Shown here: positions 27,523 through 37,578 of the stretch, piece after piece
Position numbering within the stretch: the first letter of the stretch is position 1
Layout of the letters: each line of letters begins with the position of its first letter
DNA from: Prochlorococcus sp. AG-347-K15
GTDB lineage: Bacteria > Cyanobacteriota > Cyanobacteriia > PCC-6307 > Cyanobiaceae
Assembly: GCA_003281415.1 (NCBI GenBank)
Contig: QCCC01000005.1
Span: 1-60,374, forward strand
Direction of reading: 5' to 3'
DNA: 60,374 bases
Position numbers and translations under genes: made by a program
The notes under the pieces: model-generated
What the model was told of the DNA's origin: nothing
What the model saw: the letters and a program-made list of their open reading frames with translations, nothing else
Databases searched by the model: none

Positions 27523-28989
27523 CTATAGTATTTTCAAACTTATTTCTTTATAAAGAATTGGATTTTCGTCAGGAATAGATTGTTGTATGATTTCCAGAGA
27601 TTCTTCATTTGATATTTTTAAAATATTACTAATAAGGAAATTGAGATCCTCTAAATCAGAAAAATATTTCATTTCATTAGAATTTCCATGTTTTAAATCA
27701 ACCTTTGCATAAAGAAAAGCAGATTTATCTTTATTAGTTTTTAGGTTAGAAAATTTATTTGAGATTGTTTCTAGTTCTTTCCCATCAATTAAATGATTAC
27801 TTATGATTTGTAAATCTCCTGATTCTATTGAATAGATATTTTCATAAGTTAATTCTTTTATTAGATCGTCTTTTTCTTCAAGAATATCTTTGGAATAAAT
27901 TGAATAAATATCTTCATTTTGTTTCAAAGTATATTTGTTGAAATCTTTTAGTTTTTTTAAAGCACTTAAATTAAATTGATCTTCATTATTTTTTTCAAAT
28001 GTAATAAGCCAATCTTTTTTTGAATTGAGAATTAATATGTCTTGATTTATATTTTTATTAAACTCTTCAAAAAAACTTAGTTCAAAATCATTTATTAAAG
28101 GTTTTAGATATTCGTCAAAATTTTTTATATCACTAAAAATTGAAACTTCAGAATTGTTTGCATTCCTATTTTCTTTATTTATTAGCCTATCGTAAGTAAG
28201 AATATCAATATTTTTTTTATTATTTAGTAAAAATGATCTTAAAATTAAATTATTATTATTTAAGTCAAATGTTGTAGCTATAATATCTTCACTATTCTCA
28301 GGAAATATTTCTTTATTAAAAAATTTACTTTCCCAAATTTTATTTGTGAATAATATATTTTTTTCGTTTTTTAGTCCAAAAAGTTCTCCCTCATATTGAA
28401 ATTTTTTTTCTTTCAAATCATTACTAGATTTAATACTATTTTTGATCAATTTTTTATCAGATGAAGCAATTATATAATTATCGTTGGTTCGGTATATATA
28501 GTTAAGGAAATTTATTTTGTTTTCTCTATTAATTGAAATTATCTCATCAATCTGATCAACTTTATTAGGCAAATTTAATAAATCTTCTATTGTTTTTTCT
28601 GGCTTAATTTTAAAAACAATCAAAATATCTTCTTTAAGCTTTTTATTATTTTCAAAAGTTGAGATTATAAGTTCATTATCATAAATATCTTCTAATTTAT
28701 TGTTTCCTAGATCTAAACCCAAGTAGTCTAATATAGAATTTTTTATTAAAATAAAGTTTTCTTGATTTTTTGAATTTTTTTCTTTTTCAATTTTATTAAT
28801 AATATTTAAACTATCTAAATTTGAAATAAATAATAAATTATTGTCTTCTGGTAAATACCTTAATATATTTTGTTCCTCAATATTTGTAATTTGTTCCTTA
28901 TTTTTATTGGTAGAAATTTTTTTAAAACCAAAAAAAAGTAATAAAGATAATAATAATATTATTGCTACTACTCTAAGTTTCATTATCAA
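27523..28989 (-). CDS. Membrane-anchored DUF3352-like protein
   Basis: The 488-residue product has one N-terminal hydrophobic segment (about residues 5-23, VVAIILLLSLLLFFGF) and a large, very Lys/Asn/Ile/Glu-rich domain that would lie outside the cytoplasm. Elements such as RYLPEDNNLLFISNLDS and the later SAFLYAKVDLKHG resemble the cyanobacterial DUF3352 family, of unknown function. No catalytic motif or cysteine pattern stands out. Two ATGs (28989, 28983) are possible starts. The composition follows the genome's AT bias more than its neighbours do, which suggests weak constraint rather than transfer. It shares the strand of gltA but is 120 bases away. Confidence 0.75.
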   Translation of the reverse strand: MIMKLRVVAIILLLSLLLFFGFKKISTNKNKEQITNIEEQNILRYLPEDNNLLFISNLDSLNIINKIEKEKNSKNQENFILIKNSILDYLGLDLGNNKLEDIYDNELIISTFENNKKLKEDILIVFKIKPEKTIEDLLNLPNKVDQIDEIISINRENKINFLNYIYRTNDNYIIASSDKKLIKNSIKSSNDLKEKKFQYEGELFGLKNEKNILFTNKIWESKFFNKEIFPENSEDIIATTFDLNNNNLILRSFLLNNKKNIDILTYDRLINKENRNANNSEVSIFSDIKNFDEYLKPLINDFELSFFEEFNKNINQDILILNSKKDWLITFEKNNEDQFNLSALKKLKDFNKYTLKQNEDIYSIYSKDILEEKDDLIKELTYENIYSIESGDLQIISNHLIDGKELETISNKFSNLKTNKDKSAFLYAKVDLKHGNSNEMKYFSDLEDLNFLISNILKISNEESLEIIQQSIPDENPILYKEISLKIL

Positions 28990-29072
28990 TGTTTATTTTT
29001 ATTTTTAACAATAAACTTCCTGCTGCAACTTAATTTATTAAATTGTAAATAACACATAATTCATCCTATAAA

Positions 29073-29423
29073 TTGGGAAGTTATCCAAAATCTATAAATG
29101 CTTCTAGTCTCAATGATTGGTTTAATTCTGAGAAAGAAGATCCAGTCTTGATTGATGTAAGAGAGCAGTCAGAGCTTGAACTGGCTCGTTTTTCAAAAGA
29201 ATTTTTACATATACCAATTAGTAAAGTAACATCTGAATATGTTGAAGAAATATTTGCTGGTTTATTAGATAGAGAAATTGTAGTTACCTGTCATGCAGGA
29301 ATAAGAAGTTATAATTTTTCTCAATGGTGCTTGGATAATAATATTGTGAGCCAAATATGGAATTTGGAGGAGGGTATTGATGGATGGAGTAGATATATTG
29401 ACCCATCAATACCAAGGTATTGA
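29073..29423 (+). CDS. Rhodanese-like sulfurtransferase
   Basis: A single rhodanese domain fills the 116 residues. VLIDVREQSELELARF begins the fold (about residue 25) and the active-site cysteine lies in the loop TCHAGIRS (about residue 77). Such proteins relay sulfane sulfur or detoxify cyanide; the acceptor is unknown. The start is TTG at 29073, with a stop in frame shortly upstream and no ATG before the domain. It ends one base before the trpB stop on the opposite strand. Sulfur-related genes cysC and a cysteine desulfurase lie within 5 kb but not in the same transcript. Confidence 0.88.
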   Translation: MGSYPKSINASSLNDWFNSEKEDPVLIDVREQSELELARFSKEFLHIPISKVTSEYVEEIFAGLLDREIVVTCHAGIRSYNFSQWCLDNNIVSQIWNLEEGIDGWSRYIDPSIPRY

Positions 29424-30668
29424 TTAAATATCTAATGAAGATGCAACAGTATTAACATCTTTGTCGCCTCTTCCAGAGCAATTGATAACTATATGAGTAT
29501 CTTTTTCAAGAGTAGGGCATAATTTATCTAACCAAGCAAAGGCATGGGAAGTTTCAAGTGCAGGTATAATTCCTTCTAGTTCACTAACAAGTTTTAAAGC
29601 ATCTAAAGCTTCTTGATCTGTGACTGATCCATATTCTGCTCTACCTATATCTTTTAAATGGCTATGTTCAGGTCCTACTCCAGGGTAATCTAAACCTGCA
29701 CTTATTGAGTGAGCTTCTTGTACTTGACCATTATCATCTTGCAAAAGAAGACTCATTGATCCATGCAAAATTCCAACTGACCCTTTAGTGATAGTTGCAG
29801 CATGTTTGTCAGTATCAACTCCGCTTCCTGCAGCTTCAACTCCAATAAGACGCACAGAAGTTTCTTTAACAAAAGGATGGAAAAGCCCCATTGCATTTGA
29901 TCCCCCACCTACACAAGCAAGCAAAATATCGGGGAAAGATCCAAATGATTCCAAGCATTGTTTTTTAGTTTCTTCACCTATAACTGCATGAAAATCTCGC
30001 ACAATCTTTGGGAAAGGGTGTGGGCCTGCAACAGATCCTAAAATGTAGTGTGTGGTTTCGACATTAGAAACCCAATCTCTAATGGCTTCACTAGTGGCAT
30101 CCTTAAGTGTTGCAGTTCCAGAATTTACAACTTTAACTTCAGCTCCTAGAAGTTTCATTCTGAAAACGTTAAGGGATTGCCTTTTTATATCTTCAGCACC
30201 CATGTAGATAATACATTTCAAGCCAAATCTTGCACAAACAGTAGCTGTAGCAACTCCATGCTGACCTGCTCCAGTTTCTGCAATTATTCTTTTTTTGCCC
30301 ATTCTTATTGCCAGTAAAGCTTGTCCGAGGGCATTATTAATTTTGTGAGCGCCAGTATGATTTAAATCTTCTCTTTTAAGCCATATTCTAGGAGTTGCTT
30401 GTTTGGTTTTGTAATGTTCAGCAAGTCTTTTGGCTTCATAAAGTGGTGTTTCTCTTCCTACATAAGTCTTAAGTAGATGATTTAATTCTTCTACAAAAAG
30501 TTTATCTTTCCATGCATTAGATGCAGCTGTTTCAAGCTCAAAAAGAGCAGGCATTAGCGTTTCAGGAACATATTGACCACCATATTTCCCAAATCTTCCC
30601 TCTTTGGAGGGTTGATTTAAATCGTCATTTTTATAGTTTTGATCTTTGCGAGAAAATGTACTTACCAC
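29424..30668 (-). CDS. trpB: Tryptophan synthase beta subunit
   Basis: TrpB joins indole and serine to make tryptophan, with PLP. The 414-residue protein has the TrpB1-type start [19 protein letters not shown] in part (core [14 protein letters not shown] near residue 26), the PLP lysine in [14 protein letters not shown] near residue 110, the phosphate-binding glycine loop [10 protein letters not shown] near residue 250 and the CSGRGDKD C-terminus. The start is GTG at 30668. trpA is not adjacent, as is common in cyanobacteria. It is divergent from the eIF1-like gene across about 47 bases. Confidence 0.97.
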   Translation of the reverse strand: MVSTFSRKDQNYKNDDLNQPSKEGRFGKYGGQYVPETLMPALFELETAASNAWKDKLFVEELNHLLKTYVGRETPLYEAKRLAEHYKTKQATPRIWLKREDLNHTGAHKINNALGQALLAIRMGKKRIIAETGAGQHGVATATVCARFGLKCIIYMGAEDIKRQSLNVFRMKLLGAEVKVVNSGTATLKDATSEAIRDWVSNVETTHYILGSVAGPHPFPKIVRDFHAVIGEETKKQCLESFGSFPDILLACVGGGSNAMGLFHPFVKETSVRLIGVEAAGSGVDTDKHAATITKGSVGILHGSMSLLLQDDNGQVQEAHSISAGLDYPGVGPEHSHLKDIGRAEYGSVTDQEALDALKLVSELEGIIPALETSHAFAWLDKLCPTLEKDTHIVINCSGRGDKDVNTVASSLDI

Positions 30669-30715
30669 TTTTCTATAGAATAAGTATTAACTAACTATAG
30701 ATTATATTGAAAATA

Positions 30716-31027
30716 ATGGGAAAAAAGGATTGGATCGAATTTGATAATCAAGAAAAAGTATCTGAAGAAACAGCTAAGTTAGATACTGTTAATAAAAGAT
30801 CAAAAATAAATATTTCAAAACAAAAAAAAGGTAAAAAGGGAAAGACTGTAACTTTAATTAGAGGTTTAGGCACTGAGGATGAAATCTTATTAAAAGAATT
30901 ACTAAAAAAAATTAAAGTTTTTTGTGGGACTGGAGGAACATTGATTGATAGAAATATCCAGTTACAGGGTGATATGGTATCGAAATCAATTGAGTTTCTT
31001 CGTAAAGAGGGATTTCATAATTTATGA
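30716..31027 (+). CDS. SUI1/eIF1-like translation factor (YciH type)
   Basis: The C-terminal half is a SUI1 domain: TVTLIRGLGTEDEILLKELLK and the GTGGTLIDRNIQLQGD core (about residues 75-92 give GTGGTL..IQLQGD). The N-terminus is a short basic, lysine-rich tail. Bacterial YciH proteins can influence start-codon fidelity. I use the ATG at 30716 (103 residues); an in-frame TTG three codons earlier is possible. It precedes cysC by about 30 bases on the same strand and is likely co-transcribed. Confidence 0.88.
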   Translation: MGKKDWIEFDNQEKVSEETAKLDTVNKRSKINISKQKKGKKGKTVTLIRGLGTEDEILLKELLKKIKVFCGTGGTLIDRNIQLQGDMVSKSIEFLRKEGFHNL

Positions 31028-31057
31028 AGCAAGGGTTAGGATAGGTTTTTAATTTTG

Positions 31058-31693
31058 ATGATGCAAAAAATGAAAGAACAAGATCAAACAAAGTCAACCA
31101 ATATAAAGTGGCACAACTTAACTATTGATAGAGAAAAGTTAGAGAAAATGAGAGGTCACAAAGGTATGGTTATTTGGTTTACAGGTTTATCTGGTTCTGG
31201 TAAAAGTACTTTGGCCAACGCTTTAAATGAAGTTTTACACTTAGATGGTTTTTCGACTTATGTGTTGGATGGAGATAATATTAGACACGGTTTATGTAAA
31301 GATCTTGGTTTTTCGGATGAAGATAGAGAAGAAAACATAAGAAGAATTGGCGAAGTTGCGAATTTATTTATGAATGCTGGGATAATAACTATTACAGCAT
31401 TCGTTTCGCCATTTATTAGCGATAGAGATAAGGTGAGAAAAATTATTGGATCTAAGGATTTTATTGAAGTTTATTGTTCTGCTGATATCACAGTTTGCGA
31501 AAATAGGGATACTAAAGGTCTTTATAAGAAAGCTCGTTTGGGTGAAATTAAGGAATTTACAGGGATTTCTAGTCCATATGAAGCTCCTCATAATCCTGAA
31601 ATTGTTGTTGATACAGGTTCGTTAGATTTAAATGATTCCGTTGAAAAAGTTATTAACTATCTTAAAAAAGAAAACTTTCTTAAAAAGGCCTAA
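31058..31693 (+). CDS. cysC: Adenylylsulfate kinase
   Basis: CysC phosphorylates APS to PAPS for sulfate assimilation. The P-loop is GLSGSGKST near residue 45, followed by YVLDGDNIRHGLCKDLGF near residue 72 (core DGDNIRHGL) and the FVSPFISDRDKVR motif near residue 110. The 211-residue length is that of a stand-alone kinase, not a CysN-CysC fusion. Either of two adjacent ATGs, or the TTG before them, could start it; I use the first ATG. ATP sulfurylase and PAPS reductase are not in the window. Confidence 0.95.
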   Translation: MMQKMKEQDQTKSTNIKWHNLTIDREKLEKMRGHKGMVIWFTGLSGSGKSTLANALNEVLHLDGFSTYVLDGDNIRHGLCKDLGFSDEDREENIRRIGEVANLFMNAGIITITAFVSPFISDRDKVRKIIGSKDFIEVYCSADITVCENRDTKGLYKKARLGEIKEFTGISSPYEAPHNPEIVVDTGSLDLNDSVEKVINYLKKENFLKKA

Positions 31694-31708
31694 TAGAAAA
31701 ATATTAGT

Positions 31709-32245
31709 TCATTTATTTTGAAGATAATTGTCAGCTCCAATAGTTGATAACTTACTATTTTTAGTTCTTACCTGTGTGTGAAGTTTTTCTCTGAATTCTT
31801 TTAAATTTTTCTTTATGGATTCATCAAATAAACTGATCATCTCTATTGCCAATAATCCAGCATTCTGGCCTCCATTAATTGCAACTGTTGCAACTGGAAT
31901 CCCAGCGGGCATTTGAACGATTGATAAAAGAGAGTCAATCCCATTGAGTGTCTTACTCTCGACTGGTACTCCAATTACAGGAACGCAAGTTATGGATGCC
32001 AGCATACCTGGAAGATGAGCAGCACCACCAGCACCGGCAATTATTACTTTTATGTTTTCTGATTCTGCATTTTTTGCATATTCCATCATTTCAATAGGTG
32101 TTCGATGGGCAGAAAGTATACAAACTTCAGTTTTGATTCCAAATTCTCTTAAAATGTCAATGGCAGGCTTCAATGTTTTTAGATCTGAATCACTACCCAT
32201 TACGACAGCAATTTTATAACTATCTTTAGAATTTAATTCTGACAA
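31709..32245 (-). CDS. purE: N5-carboxyaminoimidazole ribonucleotide mutase
   Basis: PurE catalyses a carboxylate shift in de novo purine synthesis. The class I signature is complete: VVMGSDSDLKTLKPA near residue 14, SAHRTPIEMMEYA near residue 45, and AGAGGAAHLPGMLAS near residue 70. The 178-residue length is normal. The start is TTG at 32245, since a stop lies four codons upstream and no ATG is available. PurK is not adjacent. It is divergent from chlM across 89 bases. Confidence 0.95.
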   Translation of the reverse strand: MSELNSKDSYKIAVVMGSDSDLKTLKPAIDILREFGIKTEVCILSAHRTPIEMMEYAKNAESENIKVIIAGAGGAAHLPGMLASITCVPVIGVPVESKTLNGIDSLLSIVQMPAGIPVATVAINGGQNAGLLAIEMISLFDESIKKNLKEFREKLHTQVRTKNSKLSTIGADNYLQNK

Positions 32246-32266
32246 AATAACAAATCAATTCTTTCC

Positions 32267-32272
32267 TATAAT
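32267..32272 (+). promoter_or_regulatory. Candidate -10 element of chlM
   Basis: A perfect TATAAT lies 62 bases before the chlM ATG and is followed by a short GC-rich patch (GGCGCGC) with CGCC 14 bases later, which stands out in this AT-rich gap. No -35 at the standard spacing is seen. Direction is inferred from the downstream gene. Confidence 0.4.
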
Positions 32273-32334
32273 GGCGCGCAATTAATTTGACGCCAGTTAG
32301 TTAGTATAAAAAGAATAATTTTTCATAGAATATT

Positions 32335-33033
32335 ATGACGTCAAATAAGATTATCGAAAAAAGTGAAGTTCGAGAGTATTTTAATGGAACTGGCTTTGAA
32401 AGATGGAATAAAATTTATAGCAAATCTGATGAAATTAATACAGTTCAGAAAAATATTAGGAAAGGACATCAAAAGACTGTAGATGATGTGGTCTCATATA
32501 TCAAAAATTATCCTGAACTAACAAAAAAAAGTTATTGTGATGCAGGATGTGGTGTAGGAAGTCTTTCCATACCTCTACTAAGACTTGGCATAAAAGAACT
32601 ACAGGTGAGCGATATTTCTTCTGAAATGATTAAAGAAACAAAAAACCGCATTAATGACTTAGGATTAAATCAAGGCAAAGTCAAATATGAAGTCTGTGAT
32701 CTGGAAAAATTAAAAGGATTATTTGATGTTGTAGTTTGTTTGGATGTATTTATTCATTATCCTCAACCGGTTGCAGAAGAAATGGTTCAACATCTATGCG
32801 ATTTAAGCAAAGAAAAACTAATCGTTAGCTTTGCTCCTTATACTCCAGTGCTTGCTGTTCTAAAAAGTATTGGGAAATTATTTCCCGGGCCAAGTAAAAC
32901 TACAAGAGCATATACATTGAAAGAAAAGGGGATTATTAATGCTGCTAAAGAACGAGGATTTAAAGTGGTTAAAAAGAAATTAAATCAAGCTCCTTTTTAT
33001 TTTTCAAAACTAATTGAATTCGAAAAAATTTAA
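32335..33033 (+). CDS. chlM: Magnesium-protoporphyrin IX O-methyltransferase
   Basis: ChlM methylates Mg-protoporphyrin IX in chlorophyll synthesis using S-adenosylmethionine. The SAM-binding motif CDAGCGVGSLSIPL is near residue 68, followed by DISSEMI and DVVVCLDVFIHYPQ near residue 130. The N-terminal VREYFNGTGFERWNKIY segment is typical of ChlM. At 232 residues the length is normal. A clean TATAAT sits 62 bases upstream of the ATG. It converges on rre1 with 4 bases between them. Confidence 0.96.
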   Translation: MTSNKIIEKSEVREYFNGTGFERWNKIYSKSDEINTVQKNIRKGHQKTVDDVVSYIKNYPELTKKSYCDAGCGVGSLSIPLLRLGIKELQVSDISSEMIKETKNRINDLGLNQGKVKYEVCDLEKLKGLFDVVVCLDVFIHYPQPVAEEMVQHLCDLSKEKLIVSFAPYTPVLAVLKSIGKLFPGPSKTTRAYTLKEKGIINAAKERGFKVVKKKLNQAPFYFSKLIEFEKI

Positions 33034-33037
33034 TAAT

Positions 33038-33766
33038 TTATTTTACTAAGTGATTTTCAAGTGCATAACGAACTAATTCGGTTCGGCTAGATGTACCTGT
33101 CTTGATAAAAAGTCTACTTACATATTTCTCAACATTTCTAATAGATGTCTCGAGCTGTCTTGCTATTTCCTTGTTCATCAGCCCCTCTGCTACAAGTTGA
33201 AGTACGCTTGCTTCTCTTGGAGTAAAACTAGGAAGATTTATTTTATTTTCTGGATTTGTCTGGCTTTGGTCTGTGAGCATAGATTTTATTTCAGTAATTT
33301 GTTTCGCCATTTTGCTTACATCAATATCTGCGAATCGTGCCGCTTCTTTAAGTAAACGATCTTGTCTGTTGATTACATTTTTAACTCTTGCAGCTAATTC
33401 ATCGGGATCGAAAGGTTTGGAAATATAATCATCAACTCCTGCAAGATAACCTTCTGTTCTGTCTAGGGTCATTCCTTTTGCAGTTAGAAAAATAACTGGA
33501 GTTCCTCCTAATTTTTCATCCTCTCTAATTTTTTCTAATAAAGCATAACCGTTGGCTCGGGGCATCATAACATCGCTAATTATCAAATCCGGGAAAATTG
33601 TTTGAGCTTTTTCCCAGCCATCTTCTCCATCAACTGCAATAAATATTTCAAAGCCTTCATCTTCTAGAAATGTTTTAACAGCTGTTCTTAAACCAGGCTC
33701 ATCATCAACTAATAAAATTCTTGATTTTTTTACCGGTTCATTATTTATTTGATTAATTTCATTCAT
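33038..33766 (-). CDS. rre1: NarL-family response regulator Rre1 (Ycf29)
   Basis: The 242-residue protein has a receiver domain (acidic pair D21/D22, phospho-acceptor D65 in IISDVMMP, ISKPF lysine region) and a C-terminal LuxR-type HTH (FTPREASVLQLVAEGLMNKEIA and SIRNVEKYVSRLF, in part). This layout, with a linker containing PDLIISDVMMPRANGY, matches cyanobacterial Rre1, called Ycf29 in plastids, which responds to stress and redox signals with kinases such as Hik2. No sensor kinase is nearby. NblR and other NarL members are less likely alternatives. Confidence 0.83.
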   Translation of the reverse strand: MNEINQINNEPVKKSRILLVDDEPGLRTAVKTFLEDEGFEIFIAVDGEDGWEKAQTIFPDLIISDVMMPRANGYALLEKIREDEKLGGTPVIFLTAKGMTLDRTEGYLAGVDDYISKPFDPDELAARVKNVINRQDRLLKEAARFADIDVSKMAKQITEIKSMLTDQSQTNPENKINLPSFTPREASVLQLVAEGLMNKEIARQLETSIRNVEKYVSRLFIKTGTSSRTELVRYALENHLVK

Positions 33767-33824
33767 TTTTTAATTCTTTAATTTGATTTTCTAGTAATAA
33801 ACAGAATTTTATATACTAAACATA

Positions 33825-34970
33825 ATGCTATCAACTCCCATACTACTAGACTATCAATCTTCGACTCCTTGCTCTAAAGATGTCGTTGATTCTATGAAAC
33901 CTTTTTGGAGTGAGATATTTTCTAACCCTGCAAGCAAAACTAATTTGGCGGGGATTAACGCAAGCGCTATATTGGAAGCCTCAAGAGAAAAAATAGAACA
34001 AAGTTTATTTCTTAAGAATAAAAAAGTTATTTTTACAAGTGGGGCAACTGAATCTAATAACTTAGCCTTATTAGGTTTTGCTAGAAATTTCTATAAAAAA
34101 ACAGGAAATTATGGACATATTATTACCTTAAAAACGGAGCATAAAGCTGTTTTGGAGCCCTTGAACCAACTAAAAAAAGAGGGATTTATGGTTACAGAAA
34201 TTAATCCTGAGAAAGATGGCTTAATTTCAGAAGAACAATTCAAAAAAAATATAAGAGAAGATACATTTCTGGTTAGTGTCATGTTGGCAAATAACGAAAT
34301 AGGAGTTATTCAGCCCATAGAAAATATTTCAAAGATATGTAAATCGAGAGGAATAACATTTCACTCTGATTTTGCACAATGTTTAGGTTATATCGGGTTA
34401 GACAATCTTTTATCAGATGTAAACATGATAACGATGAGTTCTCACAAAATATATGGTCCTAAAGGCATAGGACTTCTTTTGCTTGATGAAGAAATTAATC
34501 TTGAGCCTTTAATTGTTGGAGGAGGTCAGGAATATGGTCTTAGGTCTGGCACATTACCTCTTCCTTTAGTAGTTGGCTTTGCTAAAGCAATAGAGATAGC
34601 AGTTTTTAATCAAAAAAATAATGCTGAGAAATTACTTTTACACAGAAATAACCTTTTAGAGGGTTTGTTAGAAAATAATTCTGGTTTATTAATTAATGGC
34701 TCCATAGAAAAAAGATTACCTCACAATTTAAACTTGACTGTATTGGATTTAAACGGAGCAAAGTTTCATAAACTCTTAAAATCTAAAATAATTTGTTCTA
34801 GTGGATCTGCATGCAGTAATGGTGAACCATCTCATGTTTTACTAGCCTTAGGTAGATCTTTTAGAGAGGCGGAATCTTCAATAAGATTAAGTATTGGATT
34901 AAGTACTAATTCAAAAGATATAAAACAAGCAATTCATATTCTTACAAATACGATCAAATCATTACGTTAG
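33825..34970 (+). CDS. Cysteine desulfurase (IscS/NifS type)
   Basis: The enzyme takes sulfur from cysteine for iron-sulfur clusters, tRNA thiolation and cofactors. The PLP lysine is K208 in MSSHKIYGPKG, and the persulfide cysteine is C330 in SSGSACSNGEPSHVL. N-terminal DYQSSTP and FTSGATESNNLALLG are family hallmarks. The 381-residue length and the loop around C330 fit class I (IscS/NifS) rather than the SufS class. It is divergent from rre1 across 58 bases and converges on rsmH. Which of several cyanobacterial desulfurases this represents cannot be told. Confidence 0.92.
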   Translation: MLSTPILLDYQSSTPCSKDVVDSMKPFWSEIFSNPASKTNLAGINASAILEASREKIEQSLFLKNKKVIFTSGATESNNLALLGFARNFYKKTGNYGHIITLKTEHKAVLEPLNQLKKEGFMVTEINPEKDGLISEEQFKKNIREDTFLVSVMLANNEIGVIQPIENISKICKSRGITFHSDFAQCLGYIGLDNLLSDVNMITMSSHKIYGPKGIGLLLLDEEINLEPLIVGGGQEYGLRSGTLPLPLVVGFAKAIEIAVFNQKNNAEKLLLHRNNLLEGLLENNSGLLINGSIEKRLPHNLNLTVLDLNGAKFHKLLKSKIICSSGSACSNGEPSHVLLALGRSFREAESSIRLSIGLSTNSKDIKQAIHILTNTIKSLR

Positions 34971-34984
34971 AAATTATTGGCTCT

Positions 34985-35887
34985 TTAATTTAATTGAGCA
35001 ATTCTTAATTTTCCACTTCTAGCTCTTTTATTAAGTTCGACTTCTTGTTCGGAAGGAGTTATAGGCTTTTTTGTCAGGTTTTTTAGTCTTTGATCATTCT
35101 TAAAACAACTTTTGACTAACCTATCCTCCAGGGAATGAAAACTAATAATAGAAATAATACCCCCTGGCAAAAGCCATTCAGGTACAACTTGCAAAAATTT
35201 TTCTAATACGTCAATTTCTTTATTAACAGCAATTCTTAGTGCTTGAAATGTTCTTGTTGCTGGGTGTATTTTTTTATATCTTTGTTTTGGTGGGAAGCAG
35301 CCTGCAATAGAATAAGCTAACTCTTTTGTCCCAGAATATTTCCCATTTTCCCTCAAATCCAATTTTATTTTCCTAGCAATCTTTCTTGATAATCTCTCAT
35401 CTCCATATTTATAGATCAGGTTAGCTAGATCTTTTTCATTTAAAGCCTCAATTAATTTCTCTGCATCAACCTCAAGAAAAGGATTCATTCTCATATCCAG
35501 TGGACCATCTTTTTGGAAGCTAAATCCTCTTTTAGGGTCATCAATTTGATTACTATTTACTCCAAGATCTGCAATCACAAAAGAAACTTTTTCTTTTGGT
35601 ACAAAATCCGCAAAATTTGAAGCCCGTATATCAATCCTACTTTTAAACTCATCAAGTTTTTTTAATGCTGATTTTCTCGCGAATGGATCTTGATCAAGTC
35701 CAATTATATTTAAATCCGTATATTTTCTCAATAAATGATAAGAGTGCCCGCCTCCGCCTAAAGTTGCGTCTATTCCTTTAAGTTTGTTGTCATGTATTAA
35801 AGGGTAATGCTCTAATGAGGCCATAATCTCATCTGTCATAACTGATTTATGATTGAAAAAAGATGAATCAGATAGGTCAGTTTGCAT
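34985..35887 (-). CDS. rsmH: 16S rRNA (cytosine-1402 N4)-methyltransferase
   Basis: RsmH (MraW) methylates C1402 of 16S rRNA in the decoding centre. Family signs are the start HKSVMTDEIMASL, the SAM motif DATLGGGGHSYHLL near residue 40, FVIADLGVNSNQID near residue 105, PLDMRMNP, and the IISFHSLEDRLVKSCF block (core FHSLEDR) near residue 250. The 300-residue length is normal. It is divergent from ndhH with 38 bases between starts. Unlike in many bacteria it is not in a cell-division (dcw) cluster. Confidence 0.95.
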   Translation of the reverse strand: MQTDLSDSSFFNHKSVMTDEIMASLEHYPLIHDNKLKGIDATLGGGGHSYHLLRKYTDLNIIGLDQDPFARKSALKKLDEFKSRIDIRASNFADFVPKEKVSFVIADLGVNSNQIDDPKRGFSFQKDGPLDMRMNPFLEVDAEKLIEALNEKDLANLIYKYGDERLSRKIARKIKLDLRENGKYSGTKELAYSIAGCFPPKQRYKKIHPATRTFQALRIAVNKEIDVLEKFLQVVPEWLLPGGIISIISFHSLEDRLVKSCFKNDQRLKNLTKKPITPSEQEVELNKRARSGKLRIAQLN

Positions 35888-35925
35888 AACTTTCGACTAA
35901 GATTTGTTTAGAAGTTAAATTTCGA

Positions 35926-37113
35926 ATGGCTCAGCTAGAGACTAGAACAGAACCAATGGTGGTCAATTTTGGCCCTCACCATCCCTCAATGCATGGGGTT
36001 TTAAGGTTAGTTGTAACTCTTGATGGTGAGAATGTCATTGATTGTGAGCCAGTAATTGGATATTTACATAGAGGAATGGAAAAGATAGCTGAAAATAGAA
36101 CAAATGTAATGTACGTCCCTTATGTAAGCAGGATGGATTATGCAGCAGGAATGTTCTATGAAGCTATTGTAGTAAATGCTCCTGAAAGATTAGCTAATAT
36201 TCCAGTTCCCAAAAGAGCTAGTTACATCAGAGTTCTTATGCTCGAACTTAATCGTATTGCTAATCATCTTTTATGGCTTGGTCCCTTTTTAGCAGACGTA
36301 GGAGCTCAAACTCCATTTTTCTATATTTTTAGAGAAAGAGAGATGATCTATGATCTCTGGGAAGCTGCTACTGGACAAAGGCTAATAAATAATAATTTCT
36401 TTAGGATAGGTGGCGTCGCATGTGATCTCCCATACGGATGGTTAGAAAAATGTATAGACTTTTGCGATTGGTTTGGTCCTAAGATAGATGAATACGAAAA
36501 ATTAATTACAAATAATCCAATTTTTAGAAAAAGAATTGAAGGTCTTGGAACAATACAAAGAGACCAGGCAATTAATTGGTCTTTGTCTGGACCAATGCTT
36601 AGAGCTTCTGGAGTTTCCTGGGATTTAAGGAAAGTCGATAGTTATGAATGTTATGACGATTTTGATTGGCAGATTGCTTCTGAAAAAGAAGGAGATTGTT
36701 ATGCGAGATATCGAGTAAGAGTTGAAGAGATGAGACAATCACTAAGCATCATTCGCCAAGCCTGCAAAATGATTCCAGGAGGTCCAACAGAAAATTTAGA
36801 AGCTCAAAGAATGGCGACTGAAGATAAGAAAAGTGAAATATTTGGTATCGACTATCAATATGTAGCTAAGAAGGTTGCTCCAACTTTTAAAATTCCTAAC
36901 GGAGAATTATATACAAGATTAGAGTCCGGCAAAGGAGAAATAGGTGTATTTATTCAAGGAAATAATGAAGTTACCCCATGGAGATTTAAAATCAGAGCAG
37001 CTGATTTAAATAATCTGCAAATATTGCCTCATATTCTTAAGGGTGCCAAAATCGCTGATATTATGGCAATCCTTGGTTCAATAGATGTCATTATGGGATC
37101 TGTTGATAGATAA
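35926..37113 (+). CDS. ndhH: NDH-1 subunit H (49 kDa)
   Basis: NdhH (NuoD-like) lines the quinone-reduction site of NDH-1. The 395-residue protein has [15 protein letters not shown] near residue 14, the conserved [22 protein letters not shown], and a C-terminal ending [10 protein letters not shown] with the family's conserved last arginine. The start is ATG. It stands apart from the other ndh operons, as in most cyanobacteria, and is followed by the DHNA-CoA thioesterase after 9 bases on the same strand. Identification is secure. Confidence 0.97.
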
Positions 37114-37122
37114 TTTCTTTAA

Positions 37123-37575
<453 letters not shown>

Positions 37576-37578
37576 TTA

